This document shows, piece after piece, positions 10,473-20,848 of a DNA stretch of 64,000 bases. The first letter of the stretch is position 1. Each line of letters starts with the position of its first letter. Position numbers and translations under genes: made by a program. The notes below the pieces were generated by a model, which saw nothing but the letters and a program-made list of their open reading frames with translations, was not told the DNA's origin and did no database searches. Source of the DNA: Mycobacterium sp. E2479 (GTDB lineage: Bacteria > Actinomycetota > Actinomycetes > Mycobacteriales > Mycobacteriaceae); assembly GCF_001667925.1 (NCBI RefSeq), contig NZ_LZJR01000050.1:1-64000 (forward strand), read 5' to 3'.

Positions 10473-11783
10473 TCAGCCGAGCAGTGCGTCGACGAAAGCG
10501 GCCGGTTCGAACGGCGCGAGGTCGTCGGGTCCTTCCCCGAGCCCGACCAGTTTGACCGGCACGCCGAGTTCCTGCTGGACCCGAAAAACGATGCCGCCCT
10601 TGGCCGTTCCGTCCAGCTTGGTCAGCACCGCACCCGTGATCTCGACCACCTCGGCGAACACCCGGGCCTGGGCCAGCCCGTTCTGTCCGATGGTGGCGTC
10701 GAGCACCAGCAAGACCTCGTCGACCGCCGCGCGCCGTGTTACAACACGCTTTACTTTGTCGAGCTCGTCCATCAGCCCGACCTTGGTGTGCAGCCGCCCG
10801 GCGGTGTCGATGAGCACGACGTCGGCGCCCGCGGCGATGCCTTTGTCGACGGAGTCGAACGCCACCGACGCCGGGTCGGCCCCTTCGGCTCCGCGCACCA
10901 CCTCCGCGCCCACCCGCGACGCCCACGTCTGCAGCTGATCGGCCGCCGCGGCACGAAACGTGTCGGCGGCGCCCAGGACGACGCGGCGCCCGTCGGCGAC
11001 CAGGACCCGGGCCAGTTTGCCGACGGTGGTGGTTTTTCCGGTGCCGTTCACGCCAACGATCAGCAGCACCGAGGGGTGGTCGTCATGCGGCAGGGCCCGG
11101 ATCGACCGGTCCATGTCGGGCTGCAACTCCTTGATCAGCACGTCGCGCAGCACGGCCTTGGCGTCGGCCTCGGTGCGCACATCGCTGCTGGCCAGCCGGC
11201 TGCGCAACTGGGAGATCACCGATTCGGCGACCACCGGGCCCAGGTCGGCGACCAGCAGTGTGTCCTCGACATTCTGCCAAGCGTCCTCGTCCAGGTCGCC
11301 GCCGCCGATCAGGCCCAGCACGCTGCGCCCGAGCGCGTTCTGCGACCTGGCCAGCCTGCCGCGCAGCCGCTCCAGTCGGCCCTCGGTCGGCGCGATCTCC
11401 TCGAGCTCGGGTGCGATCGTTTCGGCAGCGGCCGGGGCTGAGGTTGCCGGCGCCGCGACTGGGGCCTCCGGCGCCGGTGCCTCGGGCACCGGTTCGGGAA
11501 GCTCGACCTCGGAAATGGTGCGCCGCGGCGCGTCGCGGGGAATGGCCGCGTCGTCACCTACTGCGGGCAGCCCGGTGGTGTCGAGCCGGTCGGCCGTCTG
11601 GGTCTGGCTGAAAGTGATGCCCGAGGACGCGGTGTAGCCACCGGAACGGTCTATCGCCCCGGGTTCGGGCCGGGTTGAGAAGCTGATGCGGCGCCGCCGA
11701 TACCGCAGCAGCCCCAGGACCAGCGCGGTGATGACGACCAGGGCAGCGATGACCGCGATCGCGATCCAAAGACCTTGGGACAC
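10473..11783 (-). CDS. ftsY: SRP receptor GTPase FtsY
   Basis: A 436-residue receptor for Ffh. It starts with a membrane helix (about residues 5-26, IAIAVIAALVVITALVLGLL). A Pro/Ala/Glu-rich acidic A-region runs to about 135 (PEPVPEAPAPEAPVAAPA). The NG domain has the P-loop GVNGTGKTT near 245, DTAGR near 325 and TKLDGTAKGG near 390. The N-terminal anchor is typical of actinobacterial FtsY. It follows smc on the minus strand, with a 285-bp gap filled by a repeat array (locus B). Start ATG 11783. Confidence 0.96.
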   Translation of the reverse strand: MSQGLWIAIAVIAALVVITALVLGLLRYRRRRISFSTRPEPGAIDRSGGYTASSGITFSQTQTADRLDTTGLPAVGDDAAIPRDAPRRTISEVELPEPVPEAPAPEAPVAAPATSAPAAAETIAPELEEIAPTEGRLERLRGRLARSQNALGRSVLGLIGGGDLDEDAWQNVEDTLLVADLGPVVAESVISQLRSRLASSDVRTEADAKAVLRDVLIKELQPDMDRSIRALPHDDHPSVLLIVGVNGTGKTTTVGKLARVLVADGRRVVLGAADTFRAAAADQLQTWASRVGAEVVRGAEGADPASVAFDSVDKGIAAGADVVLIDTAGRLHTKVGLMDELDKVKRVVTRRAAVDEVLLVLDATIGQNGLAQARVFAEVVEITGAVLTKLDGTAKGGIVFRVQQELGVPVKLVGLGEGPDDLAPFEPAAFVDALLG

Positions 11784-11830
11784 GCTGACATTGTTTCAAG
11801 CTCTACGGTGCCGGGTGGTCACCGGGCCTC

Positions 11831-12066
11831 GGTCGATGGCGCCGACCCGCTTCACCCGGCACCGCCGCGCTCGCGATCGCCGCGGGCCAATGGCGCCGAC
11901 CCGCTTCACCCGGCACCGCCGCGCTCGCGATCGCCGCGGGTCGATGGCGCCGACCCGCTTCACCCGGCACCGCCGCGCTCGCGATCGCCTCGGTCGATGG
12001 CGCCGACCCGCTTCACCCGGCACCGCCGCGCTCGCGATCGCCGCGGGTCAATGGCGCCGACCCGCT
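11831..12066. repeat. Intergenic tandem repeat locus B (53-54-bp unit, about 4.3 copies)
   Basis: Units begin ATGGCGCCGACCCGCTTC at 11836, 11890, 11944 and 11997, with a partial fifth at 12051. Periods are 54, 54, 53 and 54 bp. Each full copy carries the palindromes GGCGCC and GCGATCGC. The last partial copy ends two bases before the smc stop codon. The array fills most of the smc-ftsY gap; the copies are nearly identical, so copy number may vary between strains. Confidence 0.95.
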
Positions 12067-12068
12067 GA

Positions 12069-15000
12069 TCAAGTGGTGACCAGCTGCTCCACCTGCTGGC
12101 CACGCATCCGCTGGGAGATAACGGCGGTGATGCCGTCGCCCTGCATGGTGACGCCGTACAAAGCGTCCGCGACCTCCATCGTCGGCTTCTGGTGCGTGAT
12201 GATGATGAGCTGAGAGCGCGCACGCAGCAGCTCGAACAGCGAGATCAGCCGCCGCAGGTTGGTGTCGTCGAGGGCGGCCTCCACCTCGTCCATGATGTAG
12301 AACGGCGACGGGCGAGCCCGGAAGATCGCCACCAGCATCGCGACCGCCGTCAGCGCCTTCTCGCCACCGGACAGCAGCGAGAGGCGGGTGATCTTCTTGC
12401 CCGGCGGGCGGGCCTCGACCTCGATGCCGGTGGTGAGCATGTCGTCGGGATTGGTCAGCCGCAGCCGGCCCTCACCGCCGGGGAACAGCACGGTGAAGAC
12501 GTCGGAGAACTCGCGTTCGACGTCGGTGTAGGCCTCGCTGAACACCTGCAGGATGCGGGCGTCGACTTCGTCGACCACACCGAGCAGGTCCTTGCGGGCG
12601 GCCTTGACGTCCTCGAGTTGGGTGGACAGGAAGTTGTAGCGCTCTTCGAGCGCGGCGAACTCCTCCAGCGCCAGCGGGTTGACCCTGCCCAGTTCGGCCA
12701 GCTCACGCTCGGCCCGCTTGGCCCGGCGCTCCTGGGTGGGCCGGTCGTAGGGAATCGGGGCGGGCGCGAAAACCTGTTCGCCGCGCTCCTTGGCCTGCTC
12801 GTATTCGGCCATCTCCAGCTCGGAGGGCGGCAGTTGGTTCTCCGGGCCATACTCGGCGATCAGGTCGGCGGGCGCCATGCCGAACTGCTCGAGCACCATC
12901 TGCTCGAGCTGCTCGATTCGCATCGCCGCCTGGGCGTTGGCCACTTCGTCGCGATGCAGCGAGTCGGTCAGGGCGGCCACCCGGGCGCTCAACGCGTTAA
13001 CCTCGTCGCGCACGGCTGCCATCGCGGTCGCACGCTGCTGGCGTTCGGCGGCCAGGGCGTCGCGGATCTTCGAGGCGGCGTTGACGACTTCGTTCAGCCG
13101 CTGCGCCAAATGCCGGCCTGAGTCGGCTACCGCCGCCGCCACCGCGGCGGCGCGCAGTCGTGCCTCCCGCGCCTGCTGCGCCCGCAGCCGGGCTTCGCGT
13201 TCGGCCGCGGCCGAACGGCGCAACGAATCCGCCCGCCCGCGGACCGCATTCGCACGCTCTTCGGCGGTCCGCACGGCCAGCCGCGCCTCGATTTCGACGC
13301 TGCGAGCGGCCTCGGTGGCCGCGGCGATCTGCTGACGGTCCACGGGTTCTTCCGCCGGTGCGTGCTGGGTCTCCCGCGCGTTGCGCAGCCGGGTCTCCAG
13401 CTCGGTGACTTCGGCGACGGTCTGGGTCCGGCCCGCTTCGAGCTCCTCGCGTTGCCGCAGCAGCCTGCTCCACTCGTCTTCGGACGTCCTGGCGTCCTGA
13501 CCGAGCCGGCCCAGCTGCTCGTACATCCCCGAGATCTCGCTGTCGGACTCGTTCAGCGCGGCCAGTGCCTGCTCGGCCGAGTCCTGACGCGCCATCTGCT
13601 CGGTCAGCGCGCCGGACAGCGCCGCGCTCAGCTCGGCCACCCGGGCCTCCGCGGCGGTGAGCTGGGCACCGGCCTTGTCGATTTCCGAGGTCACCTCGAG
13701 CGTGGACGGCTTGCGGTCCGACCCGCCGCTCACCCAGCCGGCGCCCACCAGGTCACCATCGAGCGTCACCGCGCGCAGGTGCGAGTGCGCCGCCACCAGG
13801 GCCAGGGCCTGGTCCAGGCCGTCGACGACCGCGACGCCGGAGAGCATGGCGGTGATCGCGCCGCGCAGCCGGGCGGGCGCCTCGATCAGGTCGAGTGCCC
13901 ACAGTGCGGCTGCCGGGGCGGCCTGCGGCGCCGGCGGTTCGGCGGGCCAGTCCCCGAGCACCAGCGCAGCCCGACCGCCATCCGCCTCCTTGAGCGCGGC
14001 GACGGCCGAACGCGCCGCGCCGAGGCTCTCGGCAGCCAATGCGTCGGCCGCCGATCCCAGCACCGCAGCCAACGCCGCCTCGTAGCCGGGCCGAACCTTG
14101 ACCAATTTGGCAATGGGCCCTAAAAGCCCTGTGTCGCCGTGGTTTTCGCTGAGCCACGCCGCGCCGTCCTTACGCTCGAGCCCGATCGCGAGGGCGTCGA
14201 TGCGGGCTCGCAACGAGGCCACCTGGCGTTCGGCGTCTCGCTCGGCCGACTGCAGCTCGGCCACCCGTTCGTCGGCGAGCCGCAACGCGGCGACGGTGCG
14301 CTCGTGGTGTTCGTCGAGGCCCACCTCGCCCTGGTCGAGTTCACCGACGCGGCCCTGGACGGTCTCGAATTCCACCTTGGCCTGCTGCGCGCGGGCGGCG
14401 GCCTGTTCAATGCGTTCGGACAGGCGCGCCACGCTGTCATCGATCGATTCCACCCGCGCGCGCATCGTCTCCACCTGACCTGCCAAGCGCGCCAAACCTT
14501 CTCGACGATCCGCCTCCGCGCGCACCGCCGCCATGTGCGCCCGATCGGCGTCGGCGGCCTCACGCTCCCGCTCGGCCAGTTCGGCGCGCGCAGCGTCGAG
14601 GCGGGTGCGCGCGCCGGCCAGTTCGGCGAGCAGCTGCCGCTCGGCGACCTCGACCTGTTCGGCCTCGGCTTCCAGCGCGTCGGGGTCGGTGTCGCTGGTG
14701 GCAACCGGCTCCAGATCGAGATGCTGGGCCCGCTCGCTGGCGATCCGCACGGTCGCGGCGACCCGTTCGGCCAACGCGGACAGCGCGAACCAGGTGTGCT
14801 GAACCGAGTCGGCCCGGCCGGAGAGTTCGCTAACCGCCGTTTCATGCGTGGTCAGCTCCGCGGACGCCTCGGCCAGCCGCGAGGAGGCCTGGTCGTGGTC
14901 CCGGCGTATGGCTGCCTCGGCCTCGAAGATGGCCTCGCGCTCGCCCTGGCGGTTGACCAGGTCGTCGGCGGCCAGCCGCAGCCGGGCGTCGCGCAGGTCG

Positions 15001-15659
15001 GCCTGGATCGTCTGGGCGCGACGGGCCACCTCGGCCTGGCGGCCGAGCGGTTTGAGCTGGCGGCGCAACTCGGTGGTCAGGTCGGTGAGCCGGGCCAGGT
15101 TCGCCGACATCGCGTCAAGTTTGCGGAGGGCTTTTTCCTTGCGCTTGCGGTGCTTGAGCACCCCGGCGGCTTCTTCGATGAACGCGCGACGGTCCTCGGG
15201 TCGCGATTGCAGGATCTCGTCGAGCTTGCCCTGCCCGACGATGACGTGCATTTCCCGGCCGATCCCGGAGTCGCTCAGTAGTTCTTGAACATCCATCAAA
15301 CGGCAACTGGTGCCGTTGATTTCGTATTCACTGGCGCCGTCGCGGAACATCCGCCGTGTGATGGACACCTCGGAGTATTCGATGGGCAGCGCGTTGTCGG
15401 AGTTGTCGATGGTGACGGTGACCTCGGCGCGGCCCAGCGGAGCCCGCGACGAGGTCCCGGCGAAGATGACGTCTTCCATCTTCCCGCCGCGCAGCGTCTT
15501 TGCCCCCTGCTCCCCCATGACCCAGGCCAGCGCGTCGACGACGTTGGATTTGCCGGACCCGTTGGGCCCGACGACGGCGGTGATGCCCGGTTCGAAACGC
15601 AGAGTCGTCGGCGAGGCGAAGGACTTGAAGCCCTTCAGCGTCAGACTCTTGAGGTACAC
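12069..15659 (-). CDS. smc: Chromosome segregation protein SMC
   Basis: A 1196-residue SMC ATPase. The N-terminal Walker A is GPNGSGKS (31-38). Two long coiled coils rich in Ala, Glu and Arg flank a hinge at about 500-650 ([20 protein letters not shown]). The C-terminal head has the signature [16 protein letters not shown] and Walker [15 protein letters not shown]. It acts with ScpA/ScpB in chromosome compaction. Start ATG 15659 ([14 protein letters not shown]). The length is normal for actinobacteria. Confidence 0.97.
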   Translation of the reverse strand: MYLKSLTLKGFKSFASPTTLRFEPGITAVVGPNGSGKSNVVDALAWVMGEQGAKTLRGGKMEDVIFAGTSSRAPLGRAEVTVTIDNSDNALPIEYSEVSITRRMFRDGASEYEINGTSCRLMDVQELLSDSGIGREMHVIVGQGKLDEILQSRPEDRRAFIEEAAGVLKHRKRKEKALRKLDAMSANLARLTDLTTELRRQLKPLGRQAEVARRAQTIQADLRDARLRLAADDLVNRQGEREAIFEAEAAIRRDHDQASSRLAEASAELTTHETAVSELSGRADSVQHTWFALSALAERVAATVRIASERAQHLDLEPVATSDTDPDALEAEAEQVEVAERQLLAELAGARTRLDAARAELAEREREAADADRAHMAAVRAEADRREGLARLAGQVETMRARVESIDDSVARLSERIEQAAARAQQAKVEFETVQGRVGELDQGEVGLDEHHERTVAALRLADERVAELQSAERDAERQVASLRARIDALAIGLERKDGAAWLSENHGDTGLLGPIAKLVKVRPGYEAALAAVLGSAADALAAESLGAARSAVAALKEADGGRAALVLGDWPAEPPAPQAAPAAALWALDLIEAPARLRGAITAMLSGVAVVDGLDQALALVAAHSHLRAVTLDGDLVGAGWVSGGSDRKPSTLEVTSEIDKAGAQLTAAEARVAELSAALSGALTEQMARQDSAEQALAALNESDSEISGMYEQLGRLGQDARTSEDEWSRLLRQREELEAGRTQTVAEVTELETRLRNARETQHAPAEEPVDRQQIAAATEAARSVEIEARLAVRTAEERANAVRGRADSLRRSAAAEREARLRAQQAREARLRAAAVAAAVADSGRHLAQRLNEVVNAASKIRDALAAERQQRATAMAAVRDEVNALSARVAALTDSLHRDEVANAQAAMRIEQLEQMVLEQFGMAPADLIAEYGPENQLPPSELEMAEYEQAKERGEQVFAPAPIPYDRPTQERRAKRAERELAELGRVNPLALEEFAALEERYNFLSTQLEDVKAARKDLLGVVDEVDARILQVFSEAYTDVEREFSDVFTVLFPGGEGRLRLTNPDDMLTTGIEVEARPPGKKITRLSLLSGGEKALTAVAMLVAIFRARPSPFYIMDEVEAALDDTNLRRLISLFELLRARSQLIIITHQKPTMEVADALYGVTMQGDGITAVISQRMRGQQVEQLVTT

Positions 15660-15888
15660 GGCGAGCCAGACTACCGCTCAAACCGCCGAGGACAGCTGCA
15701 CCGAGGGGTGTCGGCTCGCCCGAAACAATAGCGGTGCTTTGCGTGGTCGGCGCACTGGTCACATGGGTCACACCAGCCACGGAAACCTGGCAATCAAGGC
15801 ATTTCGAGACCCGCTAGCGCGTTCCGAAAACGACCATCAAAGCCTGAGCCGGAACTTGACTGCTGTGCCCCGCAGCCCGCGACGTGCC

Positions 15889-16182
15889 TCAGCGCTCTTC
15901 GAAACCCTCGAACCGCTCCTGCGGCGGCGACCAATCGGCCACGACCTTGTCGACATGCCCGGGTCGCGACGGCCACGCCGTGCCACCTTCGAGCTGGTGT
16001 AGCAGCTTTTCGGCGGCCGGCCGCGCCCCTTGGGCGACCACCAGGACGCGGCCGTCGGCCTGATTGGCCGCATAACCGGTAAGGCCCAGCTCCAGTGCCC
16101 GGCAGCGCGTCCACCAACGGAAACCGACGCCCTGAACCTGACCGTGTACCCAGGCGGTCAGACGGGTGTCAGGCTCCGACAT
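15889..16182 (-). CDS. acyP: Acylphosphatase
   Basis: 97 residues. The catalytic Arg22 lies in GQVQGVGFRWW and the catalytic Asn40 in YAANQADGRV, both at the classical spacing. It hydrolyses acyl phosphates in the cytosol. Its start overlaps the end of the OsmC-like gene by 14 bp, so the two are probably co-transcribed. A 229-bp gap without a gene separates it from smc. Confidence 0.95.
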   Translation of the reverse strand: MSEPDTRLTAWVHGQVQGVGFRWWTRCRALELGLTGYAANQADGRVLVVAQGARPAAEKLLHQLEGGTAWPSRPGHVDKVVADWSPPQERFEGFEER

Positions 16183-16582
16183 CGTTAACCTCGAAGTCGA
16201 CGGCGGTACCCGACTTGAGCGTGCGCCCGACGGTGCAGACCTGGTCGATGGCCCGATTGACCACCACCAGCAGGCGCTCCTTCTCGTCGTCGGCCAGTCC
16301 CGACAGGTCCAGGTCCAGGGTCTCTTCCAGCAGCGGATAGCGTTCCTGCTCGCGGTCGGCAGCTCCGGAGACCTTGATGACCGCCTTGTAGTCGTCGCCC
16401 AGCCGGCGGGCCAGCGGTAGGTCGCTGGACATCCCGCTGCAAGCCGCGAGCGCGATCTTGAGCAGCTCGCCGGGCGTGAACACCCCGTCGACGTCCTCGG
16501 AACCGATCAGCACCTGCGCTCCGCGTGAGCTGTACCCCGCGTAGCGGCGAGTTCCGGTGCGTTCCACCCATAGTTCGACCAT
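16169..16582 (-). CDS. OsmC family protein (Rv2923c-like)
   Basis: 137 residues. The OsmC/Ohr fold is marked by the two redox cysteines, Cys48 in LAACSGMSSD and Cys116 in DQVCTVGRTL, and by the Glu/Arg environment typical of organic peroxide reductases. A thiol-dependent peroxidase role is inferred from the family. Start ATG 16582; the neighbouring PIG-L gene is divergent across a 52-bp gap. Confidence 0.88.
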   Translation of the reverse strand: MVELWVERTGTRRYAGYSSRGAQVLIGSEDVDGVFTPGELLKIALAACSGMSSDLPLARRLGDDYKAVIKVSGAADREQERYPLLEETLDLDLSGLADDEKERLLVVVNRAIDQVCTVGRTLKSGTAVDFEVNDVGA

Positions 16583-16634
16583 GGCTTATTTCTACCGGGC
16601 GCCCGGACATTGACGCACGGGCATACTGCTTTAC

Positions 16635-17411
16635 ATGGCAACCGTGGTCGCATTCCACGCCCATCCCGACGACGAGGTCCTGCTCACCGGCGGCACCCTG
16701 GCACGGGCAGCCGCGGCCGGGCACCGGGTGGTCGTGGTCACGGCAACAGACGGGCGCGTCCACAATGAAGACGGAAACCACCGAATCGATGAATTGCACA
16801 CGAGCGCAGGGATTCTCGGTGTACACCGCGTGGAGTGCCTCGGGTATGCCGACAGTGGCTACGGTCCGCTGTTCTACCCGGATCCCGCAGGGCGCATCCG
16901 ATTCGGGCGTGCGGATTCCGACGAGGCGGCTACGCGGCTGGCGAGCATCCTGCGCGACGAACACGCCGACCTGCTGCTCAACTACCAACCGAACGGTGGC
17001 TACGGCCATCGTGACCACGTCCAGGTACACCACGTCGGCAAGCGTGCCGCCGAACTCGCCGCCACCCCGCGGGTGCTCGAGGTGACCATACCGCGCGAAA
17101 TGCTGTGCCGCGTCAGCGATATCGCGCACCTACTGCGGCTTCCCGGCCCATACGAGCGCGACGTCGTCCGGGACGCATACGCTCCGCGCGCGACAATCAC
17201 CCATCGGGTCAACGTCTTTCGCTTTGCGCGCCAGAAGCGAGATGCTCTGGCCGCGCACCGCTCTCAGATCGGCGCGTCCGGTCTGGGCGCGCGGCTGTTC
17301 GGGCTACTACTCCGGTTGCCGCCGCAGGTGTTCGGTGTGCTTTTTCGCCACGAATGGTTCGTGGACCCGGCGTTGCCCACCGGGACGCTGCGCCGCGACA
17401 TCTTCGATTGA
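16635..17411 (+). CDS. PIG-L family N-deacetylase
   Basis: A 258-residue zinc-dependent deacetylase of the PIG-L/MshB/Mca superfamily. Zinc ligands are visible as HAHPDDE (His10, Asp13) and GHRDHV (His128); Asp12 would be the general base. Members remove N-acetyl from GlcNAc-linked lipids, mycothiol precursors or S-conjugates; which applies here cannot be told. The C-terminal 100 residues are basic, with a hydrophobic stretch (LFGLLLRLPPQVFGVLF). I recall no gene at this place in H37Rv, so it appears to be an accessory insertion between the OsmC-like gene and fpg. Confidence 0.88.
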   Translation: MATVVAFHAHPDDEVLLTGGTLARAAAAGHRVVVVTATDGRVHNEDGNHRIDELHTSAGILGVHRVECLGYADSGYGPLFYPDPAGRIRFGRADSDEAATRLASILRDEHADLLLNYQPNGGYGHRDHVQVHHVGKRAAELAATPRVLEVTIPREMLCRVSDIAHLLRLPGPYERDVVRDAYAPRATITHRVNVFRFARQKRDALAAHRSQIGASGLGARLFGLLLRLPPQVFGVLFRHEWFVDPALPTGTLRRDIFD

Positions 17412-17431
17412 GCCAGCCGCACTCGAAAAGC

Positions 17432-18301
17432 TCAAGCCCGTGGCCGCGGTTGACATTTCGGGCAGTAGAACGAGGAGCGGTTCATGAACTTCTCCCGGCG
17501 CATCACCGCTCCACAGCGGTGGCAGGCTTCACCTTCACGCCCGTACGCGTCGAGCGACCGGTCGAAGTAACCCGATTCGCCGTTCACGTTGACGTAGAGC
17601 GAATCGAACGAGGTCCCGCCTTTGGCCAACGCATCGCGCATCACCTCGGCGGCCGCGTCCAGCACGGCGGTCAACTGCTTGCGGCTCAGCGTGTCGGCGA
17701 TCCGCGCCCCGTTCACCTTGGCCCGCCACAGCGCCTCGTCGGCGTAGATGTTGCCGATGCCGGACACAACCTGCTGATCCAGAAGCTGCCGCTTGATTTC
17801 GGAATGCTTGCGCTGCAACACTTTTACCACCGCCCCGGCATCGAATCGGGGGTCCAGCGGGTCACGCGCCAGATGCGCGACCGGCTCCGGTACCACGCTG
17901 CCGTCCACCTTCACCAGGTCGGCGAGCATCCACCCGCCGAAGGTGCGCTGGTCGGCGAAACTCAGCACGGTGCCGTCGTCGAGCAGCGCGGAGATCCGGA
18001 CGTGGTCCGCGCGCGGCACCTCACCCAGCAGCATCTGCCCGCTCATGCCGAGATGGATTACCAACGCCGTATCCGATTCCTGCCCAGGGGGTTCCGTGTC
18101 GAGCAGCAGCCACAGGTACTTGCCGCGCCGATCGGTGCCGGTGATCCGCGCATTCAGCAACCGGGCGGTGAGGTCCGCGGGCCCGGCTTCGTGCCGACGC
18201 ACCGCGCGCGGGTGATGCACCCGGGCGGCGGTGATCGTCTTGCCGACGACATGGGCGTGCAAGCCGCGGCGCACCACCTCGACTTCGGGCAGTTCGGGCA
18301 T
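17432..18301 (-). CDS. fpg: Formamidopyrimidine-DNA glycosylase (MutM/Fpg)
   Basis: 289 residues. The N terminus [14 protein letters not shown] provides the catalytic Pro2 and Glu3. Lys in RGKYLWLLL is the conserved beta-turn lysine, and the C-terminal zinc finger is CHRCG...CPKC (about 258-282). It removes 8-oxoguanine and related lesions. The ATG (18299-18301) abuts the rnc stop with no gap, and fpg is the last gene of DUF177-rnc-fpg. Confidence 0.97.
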   Translation of the reverse strand: MPELPEVEVVRRGLHAHVVGKTITAARVHHPRAVRRHEAGPADLTARLLNARITGTDRRGKYLWLLLDTEPPGQESDTALVIHLGMSGQMLLGEVPRADHVRISALLDDGTVLSFADQRTFGGWMLADLVKVDGSVVPEPVAHLARDPLDPRFDAGAVVKVLQRKHSEIKRQLLDQQVVSGIGNIYADEALWRAKVNGARIADTLSRKQLTAVLDAAAEVMRDALAKGGTSFDSLYVNVNGESGYFDRSLDAYGREGEACHRCGAVMRREKFMNRSSFYCPKCQPRPRA

Positions 18302-19015
18302 CTAGACGGACGTTTTTCCCGCGGGGTCCAGCACGTCGAGCGTCTTCCAGGTGGCCGCAGCGGCCTTCTGCTCGGCTTCCTTCTTGGAGCGGCCGACACC
18401 CGTGCCGTATTCGGTTTCCGCCACTACGACCACCGCGGTGAATTCCTTATCGTGATCCGGCCCGGTCGAGGTGACGACGTAGGACGGCGCGCCCATGCCG
18501 CGGGCCGCGGTCAGTTCCTGCAGGCTGGTCTTCCAGTCCAGCCCGGCCCCCAGCGTCGGCGCGGCATCCAGTAGCGGGCCGAACAACCGCAGGATCACCT
18601 CGCGCGCAACGTCAATCCCGTGATGGAGGTAGATCGCGCCCAACAGCGACTCCATGCCGTCGGCAAGGATGCTCGATTTGTCGGCACCGCCGGTGTTGGC
18701 TTCGCCGCGCCCCAGCAGCAGATGGACGCCGAGGCCGCCCTCGCACAGCTTGCGCGCGACGTCGGCCAGCGCCTGGGTGTTGACCACGCTGGCGCGCAGT
18801 TTGGCCAGGTCACCCTCGGTGCGGTCGGGATGACGGTGATACAACTCATCGGTGATGGAGAGGCCCAACACGGCGTCGCCCAGGAATTCCAGCCGTTCGT
18901 TGGTCGGCAGGCCCCCGTGTTCGTAGGCATAGCTGCGATGCGTCAACGCCAGGGATAGCAGTTCGTCGGACAGCTCAACCCCGAGGGCATCGAGCAGCTG
19001 TTGCCGTGAACTCAC
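18302..19015 (-). CDS. rnc: Ribonuclease III
   Basis: 237 residues. The RNase III signature [14 protein letters not shown] is at about 39-52, the second acidic cluster is [13 protein letters not shown] near 120-132, and a dsRNA-binding domain lies at about 160-230 ([19 protein letters not shown]). It processes rRNA and double-stranded RNA. The GTG start at 19015 overlaps the stop of the DUF177 gene (GTGA). Confidence 0.96.
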   Translation of the reverse strand: MSSRQQLLDALGVELSDELLSLALTHRSYAYEHGGLPTNERLEFLGDAVLGLSITDELYHRHPDRTEGDLAKLRASVVNTQALADVARKLCEGGLGVHLLLGRGEANTGGADKSSILADGMESLLGAIYLHHGIDVAREVILRLFGPLLDAAPTLGAGLDWKTSLQELTAARGMGAPSYVVTSTGPDHDKEFTAVVVVAETEYGTGVGRSKKEAEQKAAAATWKTLDVLDPAGKTSV

Positions 19016-19611
19016 CGTTTACCCCGCGACTCGTCCGACTCCGCGCTGAACATGCCGGCCAGCTTGGCCCACCGTGGATCGATGCGATCGTGCTGATGGC
19101 CCGGCTCGGCGGCCAGCGAAACACCGCACTCAGGACACAGGCCCGGGCAGTCCGGGGTGCATACGGGGGAGAACGGGAGTTCCAGCCCCACGGCGTCGAC
19201 GATCGACTGCTGAAGGTCGATGGTGTTGTCGAGGATGTGACCCACCTCGTCTTCCTCGGTGGTGGCCTCGGTGGTGCTGTCGGGGTAGGCGAACAGCTCG
19301 GTGAGCCGCACTTGGACCCGTCCGTCGAGCTTGGTCAGACAACGGGAGCATTCGCCGACCGTGGGCGCGGTGACCGTCCCGGTCACCAGCACGCCCTCGG
19401 ACACCGATTGAATCTGTAAGTCCAGCTCGAGCGGGGCTTCCGCCTCTATGGCGATCATGTCCAGTCCGATGCGCGACGGACTGGGCACGGTTTTCTGCCA
19501 CGTCACCATCGCCCCGGGGCGACGCCCGAGCCGCGTGATGTCGAACGCCATCGGCGCGGCCAGCCGTGACCCCGCGCCGCGGCCCGATCCTGTGCTGTGC
19601 TGCCGCGCCAT
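19012..19611 (-). CDS. DUF177 (YceD-like) protein
   Basis: A 199-residue DUF177 protein. It has a CSRCL pair in the middle and a C-terminal [13 protein letters not shown] cluster that probably binds zinc, followed by [10 protein letters not shown]. YceD-family proteins are linked to 23S rRNA and ribosome assembly in other bacteria, and the coupling to rnc here fits that. The ATG at 19611 has AGGA 8 nt upstream; longer in-frame extensions have no such signal. H37Rv Rv2926c is the counterpart. Confidence 0.88.
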   Translation of the reverse strand: MARQHSTGSGRGAGSRLAAPMAFDITRLGRRPGAMVTWQKTVPSPSRIGLDMIAIEAEAPLELDLQIQSVSEGVLVTGTVTAPTVGECSRCLTKLDGRVQVRLTELFAYPDSTTEATTEEDEVGHILDNTIDLQQSIVDAVGLELPFSPVCTPDCPGLCPECGVSLAAEPGHQHDRIDPRWAKLAGMFSAESDESRGKR

Positions 19612-19681
19612 ATCGGAAATCCTACGGCGCTGACCGCATAATTCCAGGGCGCGCGTGCCCGGCAAACGGCCCGCGCAGCGA

Positions 19682-20419
19682 CTACCGCACGGCGTAGTCG
19701 TGGGTTCCGGCCGCCGTCCGCAGTTGGTGACGACCGCGCCCCACCGACCGCAGGGTGCCGTTGAGGAATTCCTCGAACTCGGCAAGCTTGTTGTCGACGT
19801 AGATGTCGCACTCGCCGCGCAGCCGGTCGGCCTCGGCGTGCGCCGAGTCGATGAGCCGGGTGGCCTCGGCGTTAGCCGCCTCCACCACGCTGTTCTGCGA
19901 GACCAGTCGCTGCTGCTCCTTGATGCCCTCTTGCACGGCCTTCTCGTAGGAGATGTTGCCGTTTTCCAGCAACCGGTCGGCTTCGGCCTGCGCGCGGCCG
20001 ACGCTGGCCTCGTACTCGCGCTTGGCCGCCGTGGCGATGCGCATCGCTTCTTCGCGGGCCTCGCCGACCATCCGCTCGCTGTGCTGGCGCGCTTCGCTCA
20101 CCATGCGGTCGGCTTGCGCCTTGGCGTCGGACAGCAGCCGGTCGGCCTCTGAGCGGGCGTGGTTGAGCATCGACTCCGACTCGGTGGTCGCCGAGGACAC
20201 CATGGACTCGGAGTGCGCCTTGGCGTCCTGCAGCATGGAGTCGCGCGCGTCGAGGACATCCTGGGCGTCGTCCAGTTCGCCCGGGATTGCGTCCTTGATG
20301 TCGTCGATCAGCTCCAGCACGTCGCCGCGGGGCACCACGCAGCCGGCCGTCATCGGAACGCCACGGGCTTCTTCCACAATGGCGCTGAGTTCGTCCAGCG
20401 CCTCAAAGACTCGATACAC
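19682..20419 (-). CDS. DivIVA-like coiled-coil protein (Rv2927c-like)
   Basis: A 245-residue, almost entirely coiled-coil protein with repeated Ala/Glu/Arg heptads (HARSEADRLLSDAKAQADRM, SEARQHSERMVGEAREEA). It belongs to the DivIVA/Wag31-related group of mycobacteria, probably tied to the cell pole or septum; the exact role is unknown to me. The GTG at 20419 is chosen because AGGAGG lies 8 nt upstream; GTG 20425 would leave only 2 nt. The sequence ending RSVGRGRHQLRTAAGTHDY is very conserved in mycobacteria. Confidence 0.9.
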   Translation of the reverse strand: MYRVFEALDELSAIVEEARGVPMTAGCVVPRGDVLELIDDIKDAIPGELDDAQDVLDARDSMLQDAKAHSESMVSSATTESESMLNHARSEADRLLSDAKAQADRMVSEARQHSERMVGEAREEAMRIATAAKREYEASVGRAQAEADRLLENGNISYEKAVQEGIKEQQRLVSQNSVVEAANAEATRLIDSAHAEADRLRGECDIYVDNKLAEFEEFLNGTLRSVGRGRHQLRTAAGTHDYAVR

Positions 20420-20569
20420 GGCCACACCCTCCTGGCGTCTGCAAAGCTCTTGTTGTTACCAGTGTGCCTGGTGTTGTCTCTGTGACAGCGGTGGCGACAC
20501 CGGTGTGTCGGGTATTTGCCCGTTCGGGCCCCCTCAAACGCGCCGGTGAGGCGTTTTGAGCTGGGCGGT

Positions 20570-20584
20570 TGACAGTCAGTGTCA
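20570..20584. promoter_or_regulatory. Palindrome TGACA-N5-TGTCA
   Basis: TGACAGTCAGTGTCA has perfect 5-bp arms around a 5-bp centre, in the upstream region shared by the DivIVA-like gene and the permease. The first half overlaps a TTGACA-like -35 sequence (TTGACA from 20569). Which regulator would use it is unknown. Confidence 0.35.
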
Positions 20585-20831
20585 TCAGGAAGCGCCCGTT
20601 CACGCAGTTCCGCGGCCGCCACGGCCGCGCGAGGTGGTTCATCCATATTCGTTGCCGGATCCCCGTCGATGCAGGAAGGGCGCAGGCCCGGCGTTTGCGT
20701 CGACGCGCCGGGGACCGGCTATTTGCCAGCGATTCTAGGTCGCGGGCGGCCGAACGCACCATCGGACCGTCAGTCGGACGCCGGCCGGGTCGGCACAGTC
20801 CCTTCGGTGCGCGCTGCATTCGCGGTGGTTT

Positions 20832-20848
20832 ATACCCCCGTGGGGTAT
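20832..20848 (+). promoter_or_regulatory. Copper-type operator (RicR/CsoR-like palindrome)
   Basis: ATACCCCCGTGGGGTAT is a perfect 7-bp inverted repeat around CGT. It contains TACCC-N5-GGGTA, the form described for RicR boxes of mycobacteria, and also resembles actinobacterial CsoR sites. It lies 58 bp upstream of the permease GTG, where a repressor could cover the promoter. Regulator identity is inference; neither ricR nor csoR is in the window. Confidence 0.8.

Noticed and set aside
11860..12040. GCGATCGC octamers as HIP1 elements
   Set aside because: HIP1 is a cyanobacterial feature; here the octamer only occurs because it is part of the repeated unit.
11686..12213. Coding use of repeat locus B (MAPTRFTRHRRARDRRG repeats)
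   Set aside because: One unit is 53 bp and breaks the frame, and the frame runs into the ftsY and smc genes in antisense.
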